Source: Reyranella sp. CPCC 100927
GTDB lineage: Bacteria; Pseudomonadota; Alphaproteobacteria; Reyranellales; Reyranellaceae
Direction of reading: 5' to 3'
Length of the DNA stretch: 64,000 bases
NCBI RefSeq assembly: GCF_007859315.1
Contig: NZ_VOHA01000007.1
Location: forward strand, 124,001-188,000
The notes under the pieces are model-generated. The model was not told the origin of the DNA. It saw only the letters and a program-made list of their open reading frames with translations, and did not search any database. Made by a program: the position numbers and the translations under genes. Of this stretch, positions 43,936 through 51,852 are shown one piece after another (position 1 is the stretch's first letter; the number at the start of each line of letters is the position of its first letter).

Positions 43936-44300
43936 TTATCCAAGGGTGCAGTTGAAGGCGATGGAAATCCGTTCGCCAGCGCCCTGGAAGGGGCTGACCC
44001 AGTGGTCGAGCCAGCTGGGGAACAGCAGCAGCATGCCCGGTTGCGGCAGCACCGAGATACCGCGGTCGAACTTGAAGCCGGCCACCCGGCATGGCGCGCG
44101 CCATCGGGCGCAGGTCGGGGAACTCGATGGCCCCGTTGTTGGCGACCTGCGAGTCGGGCTGGCCGATGTCGACGCAGTAGACGCCCGACCAATGCTCGCC
44201 GGGATGTAGGTGCATGCGGTTGTCGTGGCCGTTGCGGTTGATGTTGGCCCAGGCATGGGCATGGAAGGTCGTGGTGCCCGGCGCGCGGTCGCGGAACAGG
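43936..44300 (-). pseudogene. decayed 2OG-Fe(II) oxygenase gene (frameshifted, 5'-truncated)
   Basis: Two minus-strand frames together encode one oxygenase-like protein. The upstream part reads TTTFHAHAWANINRNGHDNRMHLHPGEHWSGVYCVDIG, with the HxH region of a jelly-roll iron site, up to about 44090. The rest continues in another frame as FKFDRGISVLPQPGMLLLFPSWLDHWVSPFQGAGERISIAFNCTLG, ending at TAA 43936-43938. A one-base change near 44086-44095 explains the break. The N-terminal third expected in this roughly 200-residue family is missing, since the divergent aminotransferase gene begins there. Confidence 0.7.
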
Positions 44301-44396
44301 GGGCTTGGGCAGCACCCGTGCACAGTATCGGGAAACTGCGCTACAACCCTGCGCGCGCCCGGTGGGCGCCGCGCCAATTCGTGTGGATCGCAGTCG

Positions 44397-45560
44397 ATGA
44401 AGCAGGGCAACAGCGTTCTGGGTGGCTACGCCGATACCATCTTCGAGCAGATGTCGGCGCTGGCGCGGCAGCACCAGTCGGTCAATCTCGGTCAGGGCTT
44501 TCCCGACGACCCCGGGCCCGAGGATGTGCGCCAGAAGGCGGCCGAGTACCTGATGACCGGCAACAACCAGTATCCGCCGATGCTGGGCATTCCCGAGCTG
44601 CGCCAGGCGGTGGCGGCGCACAACAAGCGCTTCTACGGCCTGGACGTCGACTGGCAGAGCGAAGTCATGGTGACATCAGGCGCCACCGAGGCGCTGGGCG
44701 ACTGCCTGTTCGGCCTGATCGATCCGGGCGACGAGGTGGTCGTGCTCGAGCCGCTCTACGACTCCTATGTGCCGATCGTGCGCCGGGCCGGCGGCATCCC
44801 CAAGTTCGTGCGGCTCGAGCCGCCTTCCTGGGAACTGCCGCGCGAGCAGCTCGCCGCCGCTTTCGGCCCCAAGACCAAGCTGCTGCTGCTGAACTCGCCG
44901 ATGAACCCGGCCTCCAAGGTGTTCACGGCGGACGAGTTGGCCTTCATCGCCGAGCTGTGCGTGGCGCACGATGTGTTCGCGGTATGCGACGAGGTCTACG
45001 AGCACATCACCTTCGATGGCCGCCCGCACATCCCGCTGATGACGTTTCCCGGCATGCGCGAGCGCACGGCGCGCATCGGCTCGTCCGGCAAGACCTTCAG
45101 CGTCACCGGCTGGAAGGTGGGCTACATCACGGCGGCGCCCAATGTGCTGAAGCCGATCCTGAAGTCGCACCAGTTCGTCACCTTCACCACGCCGCCCAAC
45201 CTGCAGTGGGGCACAGCGCACGGCCTGCGCAAGGACGACGCCTATTTCACCAGCCTCGCCGGCGACTTGCAGGCCAAGCGGGACTACCTCGCCAAGGGCT
45301 TGCGCGACATCGGCTTCGACGTGATGGACGCGCAGGGCACGTACTTCATCACCTCGGATTTCCGGCCGCTGGGTTTCAACGGCACCGACGAGGATTTCTG
45401 CCGCCACATCACGGTCGAGGCCGGCGTGACGGCAGTGCCGATCAGCGCCTTCTATCAGGGGCAGGGCGCGCCGCAGCATTTCGCGCGCTTCTGTTTCTGC
45501 AAGCACGACGCCACGCTCGACGCGGCGCTGGAACGGTTGGCCAAACATTTCCGACGCTGA
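44397..45560 (+). CDS. class I/II PLP aminotransferase
   Basis: A 387-residue aminotransferase, starting MKQGNSVLGGYADTIFEQMS. The family features are VNLGQGFPDDPGPEDV (about 28-43), NNQYPPMLGIPELRQAVAAHN, TSGATEALGDCLFGLIDPGDEV (about 91), LLLNSPMNPASKVF (Asn binding PLP), CDEVYEHITFDG, and GSSGKTFSVTGWKVGYI, whose Lys (about 229) forms the aldimine. It resembles the methionine/kynurenine aminotransferase group (YbdL-like), but the substrate is not certain. The longer upstream frame runs into the oxygenase pseudogene and was not used. Confidence 0.9.
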   Translation: MKQGNSVLGGYADTIFEQMSALARQHQSVNLGQGFPDDPGPEDVRQKAAEYLMTGNNQYPPMLGIPELRQAVAAHNKRFYGLDVDWQSEVMVTSGATEALGDCLFGLIDPGDEVVVLEPLYDSYVPIVRRAGGIPKFVRLEPPSWELPREQLAAAFGPKTKLLLLNSPMNPASKVFTADELAFIAELCVAHDVFAVCDEVYEHITFDGRPHIPLMTFPGMRERTARIGSSGKTFSVTGWKVGYITAAPNVLKPILKSHQFVTFTTPPNLQWGTAHGLRKDDAYFTSLAGDLQAKRDYLAKGLRDIGFDVMDAQGTYFITSDFRPLGFNGTDEDFCRHITVEAGVTAVPISAFYQGQGAPQHFARFCFCKHDATLDAALERLAKHFRR

Positions 45561-45591
45561 TGGCGCGGGGCGTTCTCACCGGCACTGGCTG

Positions 45592-45670
45592 TCATTCCGA
45601 GCGAAGCGAGGAATCTTTGGCGGTCTCCGGCCAGCCGCGACGGCAAGATCCATCGCTACGCTCGGGATGA
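45592..45670. repeat. REP-type inverted repeat
   Basis: TCATTCCGAGCGAAGCGAGG (from 45592) and its near-complement ending CGCTACGCTCGGGATGA (to 45670) form an imperfect inverted pair of about 25 bases per arm. The GAGCGAAGCGAGG core is shared with the repeats at 26568-26866 and 46991-47073. It fills the gap between the aminotransferase and SUKH genes. Confidence 0.75.
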
Positions 45671-45692
45671 AGATCATGTGCGAGGTATGACG

Positions 45693-46880
45693 ATGGAGCC
45701 TGAGCTCGATATCGATCCCGCACCGCTGACGTCCGACACGTTCTTCAAGTCACCGGGCTACTGGCGGGTGAATGCGTCGCGGGAGGCCATGGAAGGGCGC
45801 GGTGCGATCGTCGAGAAGCCCCCGCTGGCGGCAACCGAGGCCATGATCGCGGCACGCGAGGCAAAACTTGGCGTGCGGTTGCCGCAAGCCCTGCGCCACC
45901 TCTATCGCATGATGAACGGTGGGTATGTCGGTTGGCTCTTCGTGCCGCTGAAGGCAGAGCCGCAGCCCGTCTATGACGACTGGCGGGGCGCGTTCGCGAT
46001 CGACTATTCCAGCCTGGTACCGCTCGAGAAACTGCGGACGGTCGCCGAGCACTATGAGGATTTCACGCACGAACCCGAGGAAGTGCCAGCCGGCGCCGAC
46101 CGCCTGATCATTCTGCAGGCACGCTACGGCGACATGACGTTGCTGGACTATACGCAGGGTCCGCAACCGCGCGTGCTGATCGTCGACTACGACAAGCCCA
46201 TCGGCGATGACCCGGTCGACATCGCGTTTGCGACCTTCGATACCTTCTTCGCGGCTCTTCGCCGCAGACGCAGCAGCGATGCCGTTGTCGGCGGGACGGC
46301 AAAGGAGCCCGGCCCGCGGCTGGGCGGTCTCCCCCGGTCAGACTGGCCATCGCGGTTCTGGGGCCCGTCGGGGCCGCACGCGTTCCACGGCAATGCGATC
46401 ACGCGCAAGGCCGCGTTCATACCGAAGCTTGCGGCCGACGATGCGCTTGTCAGCGAAACGCAGGCGCGGCTCGGCGTGACGCTGCCGGCGGGCCTCATCG
46501 ATCTCTGGCGCACCAGGAACGGCGGCAGCGTCTCGTCCCGCTATATCGAACTGATGACGGACGATGGCCTCGAGGAGCGGGAGACGCTGCGCTATCCCGT
46601 TCCCCTCGAGTATCTCGTCAGCCTCGCCGGTCTGTCCGACCGGATCGCGTTTCCGCCAGGGGACGTTCCCTGGAAACAACGACATGCGGGCGCGGACCAG
46701 CTGATCGTGCTCGAAGCGGATCACAATCGCGCGGTTCTCCTCGACTATCGCGACCGGCCGGACGGAGATCCTGCCGTGCTGCTCGTTGATGATCTCGATC
46801 GCGCGTCGCTCGCGGACGCCCTGCGCTTTGGCCGCTTCGATGACCTGTTGGCTGGCCTGCGCATACCGCGCGGCGGATGA
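45693..46880 (+). CDS. tandem SUKH (SMI1/KNR4) domain protein
   Basis: A 395-residue protein. I chose the ATG at 45693 because GAGGT lies six bases before it; a GTG at 45678 and an ATG at 45687 are too close to that site. Two SUKH-1 domains are visible. The first (about 35-185) has AAREAKLGVRLPQALRHLYRMMNGGYVGWLFVP and LIILQARYGDMTLLDY. The second (about 240-395) has TQARLGVTLPAGLIDLWRTRNGGSV and LIVLEADHNRAVLLDY. SUKH proteins often serve as immunity proteins against contact-dependent or polymorphic toxins. No toxin gene is adjacent, so this may be an orphan immunity protein. Confidence 0.82.
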   Translation: MEPELDIDPAPLTSDTFFKSPGYWRVNASREAMEGRGAIVEKPPLAATEAMIAAREAKLGVRLPQALRHLYRMMNGGYVGWLFVPLKAEPQPVYDDWRGAFAIDYSSLVPLEKLRTVAEHYEDFTHEPEEVPAGADRLIILQARYGDMTLLDYTQGPQPRVLIVDYDKPIGDDPVDIAFATFDTFFAALRRRRSSDAVVGGTAKEPGPRLGGLPRSDWPSRFWGPSGPHAFHGNAITRKAAFIPKLAADDALVSETQARLGVTLPAGLIDLWRTRNGGSVSSRYIELMTDDGLEERETLRYPVPLEYLVSLAGLSDRIAFPPGDVPWKQRHAGADQLIVLEADHNRAVLLDYRDRPDGDPAVLLVDDLDRASLADALRFGRFDDLLAGLRIPRGG

Positions 46881-46990
46881 AAATGTTTAGTTTCGTTCCG
46901 CTTGCGGCGCGACCCGGCCGTTCTCAAATGACCGCTATCGCATGCGCGTCATGTCATCCCGACAGCCTGTGATTTTATGGCCGCACGCTA

Positions 46991-47073
46991 TCATTGCGAG
47001 CGTAGCGAGGAATCTTTTCCGGCCGTGAACGGCCCAGAAACTGCCGAAAGATTCCTCGCTACGCTCGGAATGA
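46991..47073. repeat. REP-type inverted repeat
   Basis: TCATTGCGAGCGTAGCGAGG (from 46991) and CCTCGCTACGCTCGGAATGA (to 47073) form an inverted pair of about 27 bases with one or two mismatches, with an inner CGGCCGTGAACGGCC hairpin. A further half-site (GGGCGCAGCGAGGGATC) follows near 47104. The 428-base gap 46881-47308 has no gene. Confidence 0.8.
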
Positions 47074-47174
47074 CAGCGCGAAGCGATAAAGATCACATCC
47101 TCCGGGCGCAGCGAGGGATCTTGGAACGGTGCTGGATCTCTCGCGACGCTGTTTGAACAGTAACGATAGCCGAC

Positions 47175-47292
47175 GACTTTCTGGCCGTAACTGCCGCTTT
47201 CTGCCGTCACCTGGCCGGCCCTAAGAACGTCAGGCAACCAACTGCAAGAGCGAGCGAAAAGGACTTTCTGGCCGTATTTGCCCTTTCTGCCG
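47175..47292. repeat. pair of direct repeats with an internal TTTCTG motif
   Basis: GACTTTCTGGCCGTA at 47175-47189 and again at 47262-47276, each followed by a second TTTCTGCCG (47198-47206 and 47284-47292). The two copies, about 31 bases each, differ mainly in the middle and lie 87 bases apart. They sit just after the amine oxidase stop codon. The role is unknown. Confidence 0.6.
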
Positions 47293-47308
47293 CGCCGTTG
47301 CGATGGGT

Positions 47309-48883
47309 CTACGCCCAGCGTCCCTGGGCCTGCCGTGCGGCGCGCAGGCCGCTTTCGACGGCGCCGTTCATGAAGCCGCTGTAGGCGACGCTGGTGTGCT
47401 CGCCGGCAAACAGCAGCCGGCCGCCGAGTTCGGGCTGCGCCTCGATGCCCAGGAAGCCGGTGTACTGGCCGGGCCGGGGGCAGGAGTAGGCGCCGCGGCT
47501 GAAGCGGTACTTGTCCCAGTTCATGAAGGTCTGAATGCCGGTGAAAGCAGAACGCAGTCGCGGGTCCAGGCTCGCGAGGAAGCCGATCGGCGCCGCCTGG
47601 TGGGCGGCGGTGAACCCGGCGGCGGCCTTGCCGCCCAGGAAGTTGGTGAGGATTCCATGCTGGCCCTTCTGATCGCGGCTGGTCTCCCAGAAGCCCTGGT
47701 GGCCGGTGTCGGTCAGCAGGAAACCGTCGTAGGCCGGCAGGCGGTTGGTCGCGGTACGCCAGACCCGGGTCGAGAAGTCCGACATCAGCTTGGTATTGGC
47801 GCCGTAGCCATACGCGGCGATGCTGCGCTTCTTGAGCGGATGGAGATCGAGTGCCGCGATGCCCTCGACGTGCCGCAGTACCGAGAAGGGCAGGGTGAGC
47901 AGCATGCGCGCGGCCGTCACCGCCACCGAGCGGCCGTCGTGACGGAACGTCAGGGTCAACTGCCGGCCATCGTCCTTGATGGCGACCAGTTCGTGCCGCA
48001 GCCGCAGAACCGTGTCGGCATTGCCGCCGGCCTGGCGTACGACGGCGTCGTGCAGCGCCTGGATCATCGACGAACTACCGCCGGCGATGCGCCAGGCTTC
48101 GTCGCTGTCGCCGTACAGGCTGTCGGTCGACGGGTCCATCAGCCCGATCAGGTTCAGCGCCGACTGCGCCTCGGTCTCGGCGCCCATCTCGCCGACATAG
48201 GCGATGCGCACGGCCTCGCGCACCCAGGGATCGACGTCGGTCTGCCGCTCGAGGAAGGCGGCCAACGTCATGTTGTCGTAGCCGGCCGCGTTCATCGGCG
48301 TGGCGTAGGTGATCGGCGTGTACTTGCTGCCGCCGCCCACGATCTCGCGCTGGGCCCGCGCCACCGCGCGCAGCAGCGGTTTCAGGCCCTGCTCGAACTG
48401 CGCGCCGGTGTAGATCTGGCCGCGGATATGGAACAGCTCGCTGGCCACGTCGCCGGCGGGGACGGCGAATTCCTGCAGGCCGACGTCCAGCGCGCGGCAC
48501 AGGCGGCGCAATGCGGTGTGACCGGTATCGACCAGTTCGGCGCCCATCTCGACGAACTGGCCATCGGCATTGAAGCCGTTGAGCGTCCAGATACGGCCGC
48601 CGATCCGGCCCGAGGCTTCGTAGATCACGGCGGGGGTGCCGGCCCGGCCCAGCGCATAGGCCGCGCTCAGGCCGGCGGCGCCGGCGCCCACGATCACCAC
48701 AGGCGGATCGGATGAGCGTGACGGATCGGCGCAGGCCGCCAGGGGACCCGCGATCACGCCGGCCGCGCCCAGGCGCGCCGTGTTGGCCAGCAGCGACCGC
48801 CGCGTCAGCCCGCCGCTGTCGGGTGCTGCTGCGGCCGCGCGCCAGCGGCGCCGGAAGGCGCGGAACAGTGGCGTACGGGCCAT
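47309..48883 (-). CDS. Tat-exported lipoprotein flavin amine oxidase
   Basis: A 524-residue FAD-dependent amine oxidase. The start at 48883 has GGGGGAGAT before it. The leader holds LTRRSLLANTARLGAAGVIAGPLAAC: a twin Arg followed by a lipobox (LAAC, Cys near residue 51), so it is predicted to be Tat-exported and lipid-anchored. The core begins PVVIVGAGAAGLSAAYALGRAG with EASGRIGGRIWTLNGF, and ends with the flavin motif LLFAGEHTSVAYSGFMNGAVESG. The substrate may be an amino acid or a polyamine. It diverges from kynU, which hints at tryptophan or kynurenine, but this is only context. The frame that continues upstream is antisense to kynU. Confidence 0.87.
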   Translation of the reverse strand: MARTPLFRAFRRRWRAAAAAPDSGGLTRRSLLANTARLGAAGVIAGPLAACADPSRSSDPPVVIVGAGAAGLSAAYALGRAGTPAVIYEASGRIGGRIWTLNGFNADGQFVEMGAELVDTGHTALRRLCRALDVGLQEFAVPAGDVASELFHIRGQIYTGAQFEQGLKPLLRAVARAQREIVGGGSKYTPITYATPMNAAGYDNMTLAAFLERQTDVDPWVREAVRIAYVGEMGAETEAQSALNLIGLMDPSTDSLYGDSDEAWRIAGGSSSMIQALHDAVVRQAGGNADTVLRLRHELVAIKDDGRQLTLTFRHDGRSVAVTAARMLLTLPFSVLRHVEGIAALDLHPLKKRSIAAYGYGANTKLMSDFSTRVWRTATNRLPAYDGFLLTDTGHQGFWETSRDQKGQHGILTNFLGGKAAAGFTAAHQAAPIGFLASLDPRLRSAFTGIQTFMNWDKYRFSRGAYSCPRPGQYTGFLGIEAQPELGGRLLFAGEHTSVAYSGFMNGAVESGLRAARQAQGRWA

Positions 48884-48904
48884 GTCGTATCTCCCCCACA
48901 ACAT

Positions 48905-48928
48905 CTTGGTTGGCGTCAGCCTACCAAG
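48905..48928. promoter_or_regulatory. 24-bp near-palindrome between amine oxidase and kynU
   Basis: CTTGGT-T-GGC (48905-48914), centre GTCA, GCC-T-ACCAAG (48919-48928): nine of ten positions pair in each arm. It lies in the 126-base divergent region, about 22 bases before the amine oxidase start and 82 before kynU. It is a candidate operator for a tryptophan/kynurenine-responsive regulator such as an Lrp/AsnC-type KynR; no such gene is in the window. Confidence 0.5.
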
Positions 48929-49009
48929 TCGGCACTCTGATTCCAGGACCAAAGCGCACAGGATGGCGTCGATGATGAACACGATTGTCGATCGCGCGGG
49001 AGCAACGGC

Positions 49010-50242
49010 GTGACGCTCAGTCGGCAGGACTGCGTCGGCCTGGACGCGGCCGACCCCCTGGCGTCGGTACGGGATCGCTTCGTCCTGCCGGCCGGGATCA
49101 ACTATCTGGACGGTAACTCGCTGGGCGCGCTGCCGCGCGGCGTGGCGGAGCGCGTCGGGACCGCGATCAACCAGGAGTGGGGTGACGGCCTGGTGCGATC
49201 GTGGAATGCGGCGGGCTGGTACGAGTCCCCCGGCCGCATCGGCCGCAAGCTGGCGCCGCTGCTGGGCGCCGCACCGCACCAGGTGACGGTGACGGACACC
49301 ATCTCGGTCAATCTCTTCAAGCTGCTGGTGGCGGCGGTGCGCCTGCGTCCGGGGCGCAAGACGATCGTGGCCGAGGCGGGCAACTTCCCGTCCGACAACC
49401 ACATCGTCGACAGCGTCGCGCGCCTGCATGGCATGACGGTGCGCACTGTGCCGGCCGCCGAGGTCGCCGCGGCTGTCGATGACGACACCGCGGTGGCCGA
49501 GCTGTCGCACATCAACTACCGCACGGCCGAGGTCCAGGACATGGCGGCAGTGAGCGCCGCCATTCAGTCCCGCGGCGCGCTGGTCGTCTGGGATCTCGCG
49601 CATTCCAGCGGCGCCGTCGAACTCAGCCTGGACGCCGACCGCGCCGATTTCGCCGTCGGTTGCGGCTACAAGTTCCTCAACGGCGGGCCGGGCGCACCCT
49701 CGCATGTCTATGTCGCCGAGCGGCACCTGGCAGGGCTCGACCAGCCGCTGACCGGCTGGTTCAGCCACGCCGCGCCGTTCCAGTTCGATGCGGCGTTCGC
49801 GCGGGCCGAGGGCATCCGCGCCATGCTGTGCTCCACACCGCAGATGCTGGCCAACGTCGCATTCGAGGTAGCACTCGATGCCTTTGACGGGATCGCGATG
49901 CGCGACGTGCAAGCCAAGGGCCGGGCGCTGGGCGATCTGATGATCCGGCTGTACGACGAGCGCCTGGCGCCGCTGGACTGCGGGCTGGTGACCCTGCGCG
50001 ACGGCACGCGGCGCGGCAACCATGTCTCGATCACGCACGCGGCGGGCTACCAGGTGATGCATACGCTGATCGCACGCGGGATCATCGGTGACTTTCGCGC
50101 CCCCGACGCGATGCGCTTCGGCTTCGCGCCGCTTTATGTGCGCCATGTCGATGTCTGGGACGCCGTGGCGGCCGTCGAGGACATCCTGCGCTCCGGCGCC
50201 TGGCGCGCCGTACCGTCGCCGTCCGCCGGCACGGTGACGTAG
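49010..50242 (+). CDS. kynU: kynureninase
   Basis: A 410-residue PLP enzyme that splits kynurenine into anthranilate and alanine. It starts with GTG after GGGAG. Motifs are [20 protein letters not shown] (about 26-45), [26 protein letters not shown], and the PLP Lys in [20 protein letters not shown] (about residue 223). The C-terminal [24 protein letters not shown] is typical. It is followed 11 bases later by kynA. The formamidase kynB is not in the window. Its product anthranilate matches the predicted substrate of the aryl-CoA operon at 27-33 kb. Confidence 0.95.
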   Translation: MTLSRQDCVGLDAADPLASVRDRFVLPAGINYLDGNSLGALPRGVAERVGTAINQEWGDGLVRSWNAAGWYESPGRIGRKLAPLLGAAPHQVTVTDTISVNLFKLLVAAVRLRPGRKTIVAEAGNFPSDNHIVDSVARLHGMTVRTVPAAEVAAAVDDDTAVAELSHINYRTAEVQDMAAVSAAIQSRGALVVWDLAHSSGAVELSLDADRADFAVGCGYKFLNGGPGAPSHVYVAERHLAGLDQPLTGWFSHAAPFQFDAAFARAEGIRAMLCSTPQMLANVAFEVALDAFDGIAMRDVQAKGRALGDLMIRLYDERLAPLDCGLVTLRDGTRRGNHVSITHAAGYQVMHTLIARGIIGDFRAPDAMRFGFAPLYVRHVDVWDAVAAVEDILRSGAWRAVPSPSAGTVT

Positions 50243-50253
50243 GGAGGCGACTC

Positions 50254-51045
50254 GTGACTCAGGACATGGCCTACGGCGATTACCTGCAGCTCGATCGGTT
50301 GCTGGGCGCGCAGCAGCCGCTGTCGGGCGATCGCAACGAGATGCTGTTCATCATCCAGCACCAGACGTCCGAGCTGTGGATGAAGCTGATCCTGCACGAA
50401 CTCTCGGGCGCCATCGAGGCGATCCGCGCCGACACCTTGCCGCCGGCCTTCAAGATGCTGGCGCGCGTGTCGCGCATCATGGAGCAGCTGGTGAAGGCCT
50501 GGGACGTGCTGTCGACCATGACGCCGCCGGAATACAGCGCGCTCCGTCCATCGCTGGGCAGCTCGTCGGGGTTCCAGTCCTACCAGTACCGCCTGATCGA
50601 GTTCCGGCTGGGCAACAAGAACCGCGCCATGGTGGCGGTGCACCAGCGCGACCCGCAACGCGAGGCCGAGGTGGCGGCGGCACTGCAGGCGCCCTCGATC
50701 TACGACGAGGCCGTCGCGTTGTTGGCGCGCAAGGGCTTCGCGATCCCCGACGCGGTGCTCCATCGCGACAAGACCGAGGCCACGCGCCCTGACAGCGATG
50801 TCGAGGCGGCCTGGCTCGCCGTTTATCGCGACCCGCAGCACTACTGGGATCTCTACGAGCTGGCCGAAGAACTGGTGGACCTGGAGGACGCCTTCCGCCT
50901 GTGGCGCTTCCGCCATGTCACGACGGTGGAGCGTATCATCGGCTTCAAGCGCGGCACCGGCGGCACCGAGGGCGTCGGCTACCTGCGCAAGATGCTGGAC
51001 GTCGTGCTGTTTCCCGAACTGTGGCGCCTGCGGACCGCGATGTGA
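50254..51045 (+). CDS. kynA: tryptophan 2,3-dioxygenase
   Basis: A 263-residue heme dioxygenase that opens the indole ring of tryptophan to N-formylkynurenine. A GTG start follows GGAGG. Motifs are [19 protein letters not shown] (about 6-24), [22 protein letters not shown] (substrate His and Tyr-side residues, about 30-51), [20 protein letters not shown], and the proximal heme His in [28 protein letters not shown] (about 223). The length is slightly below the usual 280. It is downstream of kynU in an apparent two-gene operon. Confidence 0.95.
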   Translation: MTQDMAYGDYLQLDRLLGAQQPLSGDRNEMLFIIQHQTSELWMKLILHELSGAIEAIRADTLPPAFKMLARVSRIMEQLVKAWDVLSTMTPPEYSALRPSLGSSSGFQSYQYRLIEFRLGNKNRAMVAVHQRDPQREAEVAAALQAPSIYDEAVALLARKGFAIPDAVLHRDKTEATRPDSDVEAAWLAVYRDPQHYWDLYELAEELVDLEDAFRLWRFRHVTTVERIIGFKRGTGGTEGVGYLRKMLDVVLFPELWRLRTAM

Positions 51046-51087
51046 TGGCAGCCCGAAGCACATCGTTTGCCGGCGGTGGCGCCAGAC

Positions 51088-51116
51088 TTGACGCAAAAAG
51101 GGGAGCGGAGTACCTA
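51088..51116 (+). promoter_or_regulatory. candidate tRNA-His promoter
   Basis: TTGACG (51088-51093) and TACCTA (51111-51116) are 17 bases apart, ending 34 bases before the tRNA. The -35 matches in five of six positions; the -10 is poor. Confidence 0.4.
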
Positions 51117-51150
51117 CGCGGCCGGTTTCCGGGCCTCGGCCCGGAACGAT

Positions 51151-51228
51151 GGCGGCCGTAGCTCAGTTGGTTAGAGCGCTAGATTGTGATTCTAGATGTC
51201 GCCGGTTCAAATCCGGTCGGCCGCCCCA
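51151..51228 (+). tRNA. tRNA-His (GTG)
   Basis: A full cloverleaf with anticodon GTG (in ATTGTGATT). The acceptor stem is GCGGCCG/CGGCCGC, and an extra G at 51151 pairs with C73, as in bacterial tRNA-His. D-stem GCTC, T-loop GGTTCAAATCC, CCA encoded at 51226-51228. Confidence 0.97.
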
Positions 51229-51307
51229 ATTCTCCCTATATGATGTAGGATTTGCCTCCCGGGACACCACGTTCCAGGAGAGTTCACTCGTGTGGCGTGA
51301 GGAGCGT

Positions 51308-51850
51308 ATGCGCCGCTTTCTGAAGCGTTTTCTCACACCGCCGCTGGCGCTGATCGCGGCGCTGCTGGTGCTGCTCGAAGAGACGCTGATCGCCTGGCTG
51401 CAGCGGCTGATGGCGTCTTTGGCCCGCTTGCCCTGGGTGGCGGCGATCGAGGCGCGTGCGGCGCGGCTGCCGCCGTATCCGGCGATGATCCTGTTCCTGC
51501 TGCCCGCCGCCATCCTGTTCCCGATCAAGCTCGCGGCGCTGTGGATGATCACGCAGGGCCACTTCTTGCTGGGTGCCGCGATCATTTTCGCAGGGAAGGT
51601 CGTTGGTACTGCTTTTGCCGCCCGGGTCTACAAGGTGCTGCATCCGACCTTGGCGACCCTGGGCTGGTTCGTGCGCGCCGAGGCCTGGGTGTTTGCCTGG
51701 CGTGACTGGCTCTATGCCTTCGTGAGGGCCCTGCCGGCATGGCAGGCGGCGGCCGCCATGATCCATCGCCTGCGCCGCCTGTTGGCCCGGCCGGGCTGGG
51801 TATCGCGGCGCTTCGCGGCCATGCGCCGCCGCTACCGCCGGTCGGCCTGA
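51308..51850 (+). CDS. conserved-looking integral membrane protein of unknown function
   Basis: A 180-residue protein; the ATG at 51308 follows GAGGAGCGT, an adequate ribosome binding site, whereas the frame upstream runs into tRNA-His. Hydrophobic segments are FLTPPLALIAALLVLLEETLIAWL (about 8-31), PAMILFLLPAAILFPIKLAALWMI (about 58-81) and GAAIIFAGKVVGTAFAARVY (about 88-107). The C-terminal tail is basic (RRLLARPGWVSRRFAAMRRRYRRSA). I do not recognise the family. The next gene, nnr, starts three bases after its stop, so they are probably co-transcribed. Confidence 0.65.
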   Translation: MRRFLKRFLTPPLALIAALLVLLEETLIAWLQRLMASLARLPWVAAIEARAARLPPYPAMILFLLPAAILFPIKLAALWMITQGHFLLGAAIIFAGKVVGTAFAARVYKVLHPTLATLGWFVRAEAWVFAWRDWLYAFVRALPAWQAAAAMIHRLRRLLARPGWVSRRFAAMRRRYRRSA

Positions 51851-51852
51851 CC

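Noticed and set aside
47309-50146. 945-residue minus-strand ORF
   Set aside because: The amine oxidase is the last 524 residues; the rest runs antisense through kynU and has no domain features.
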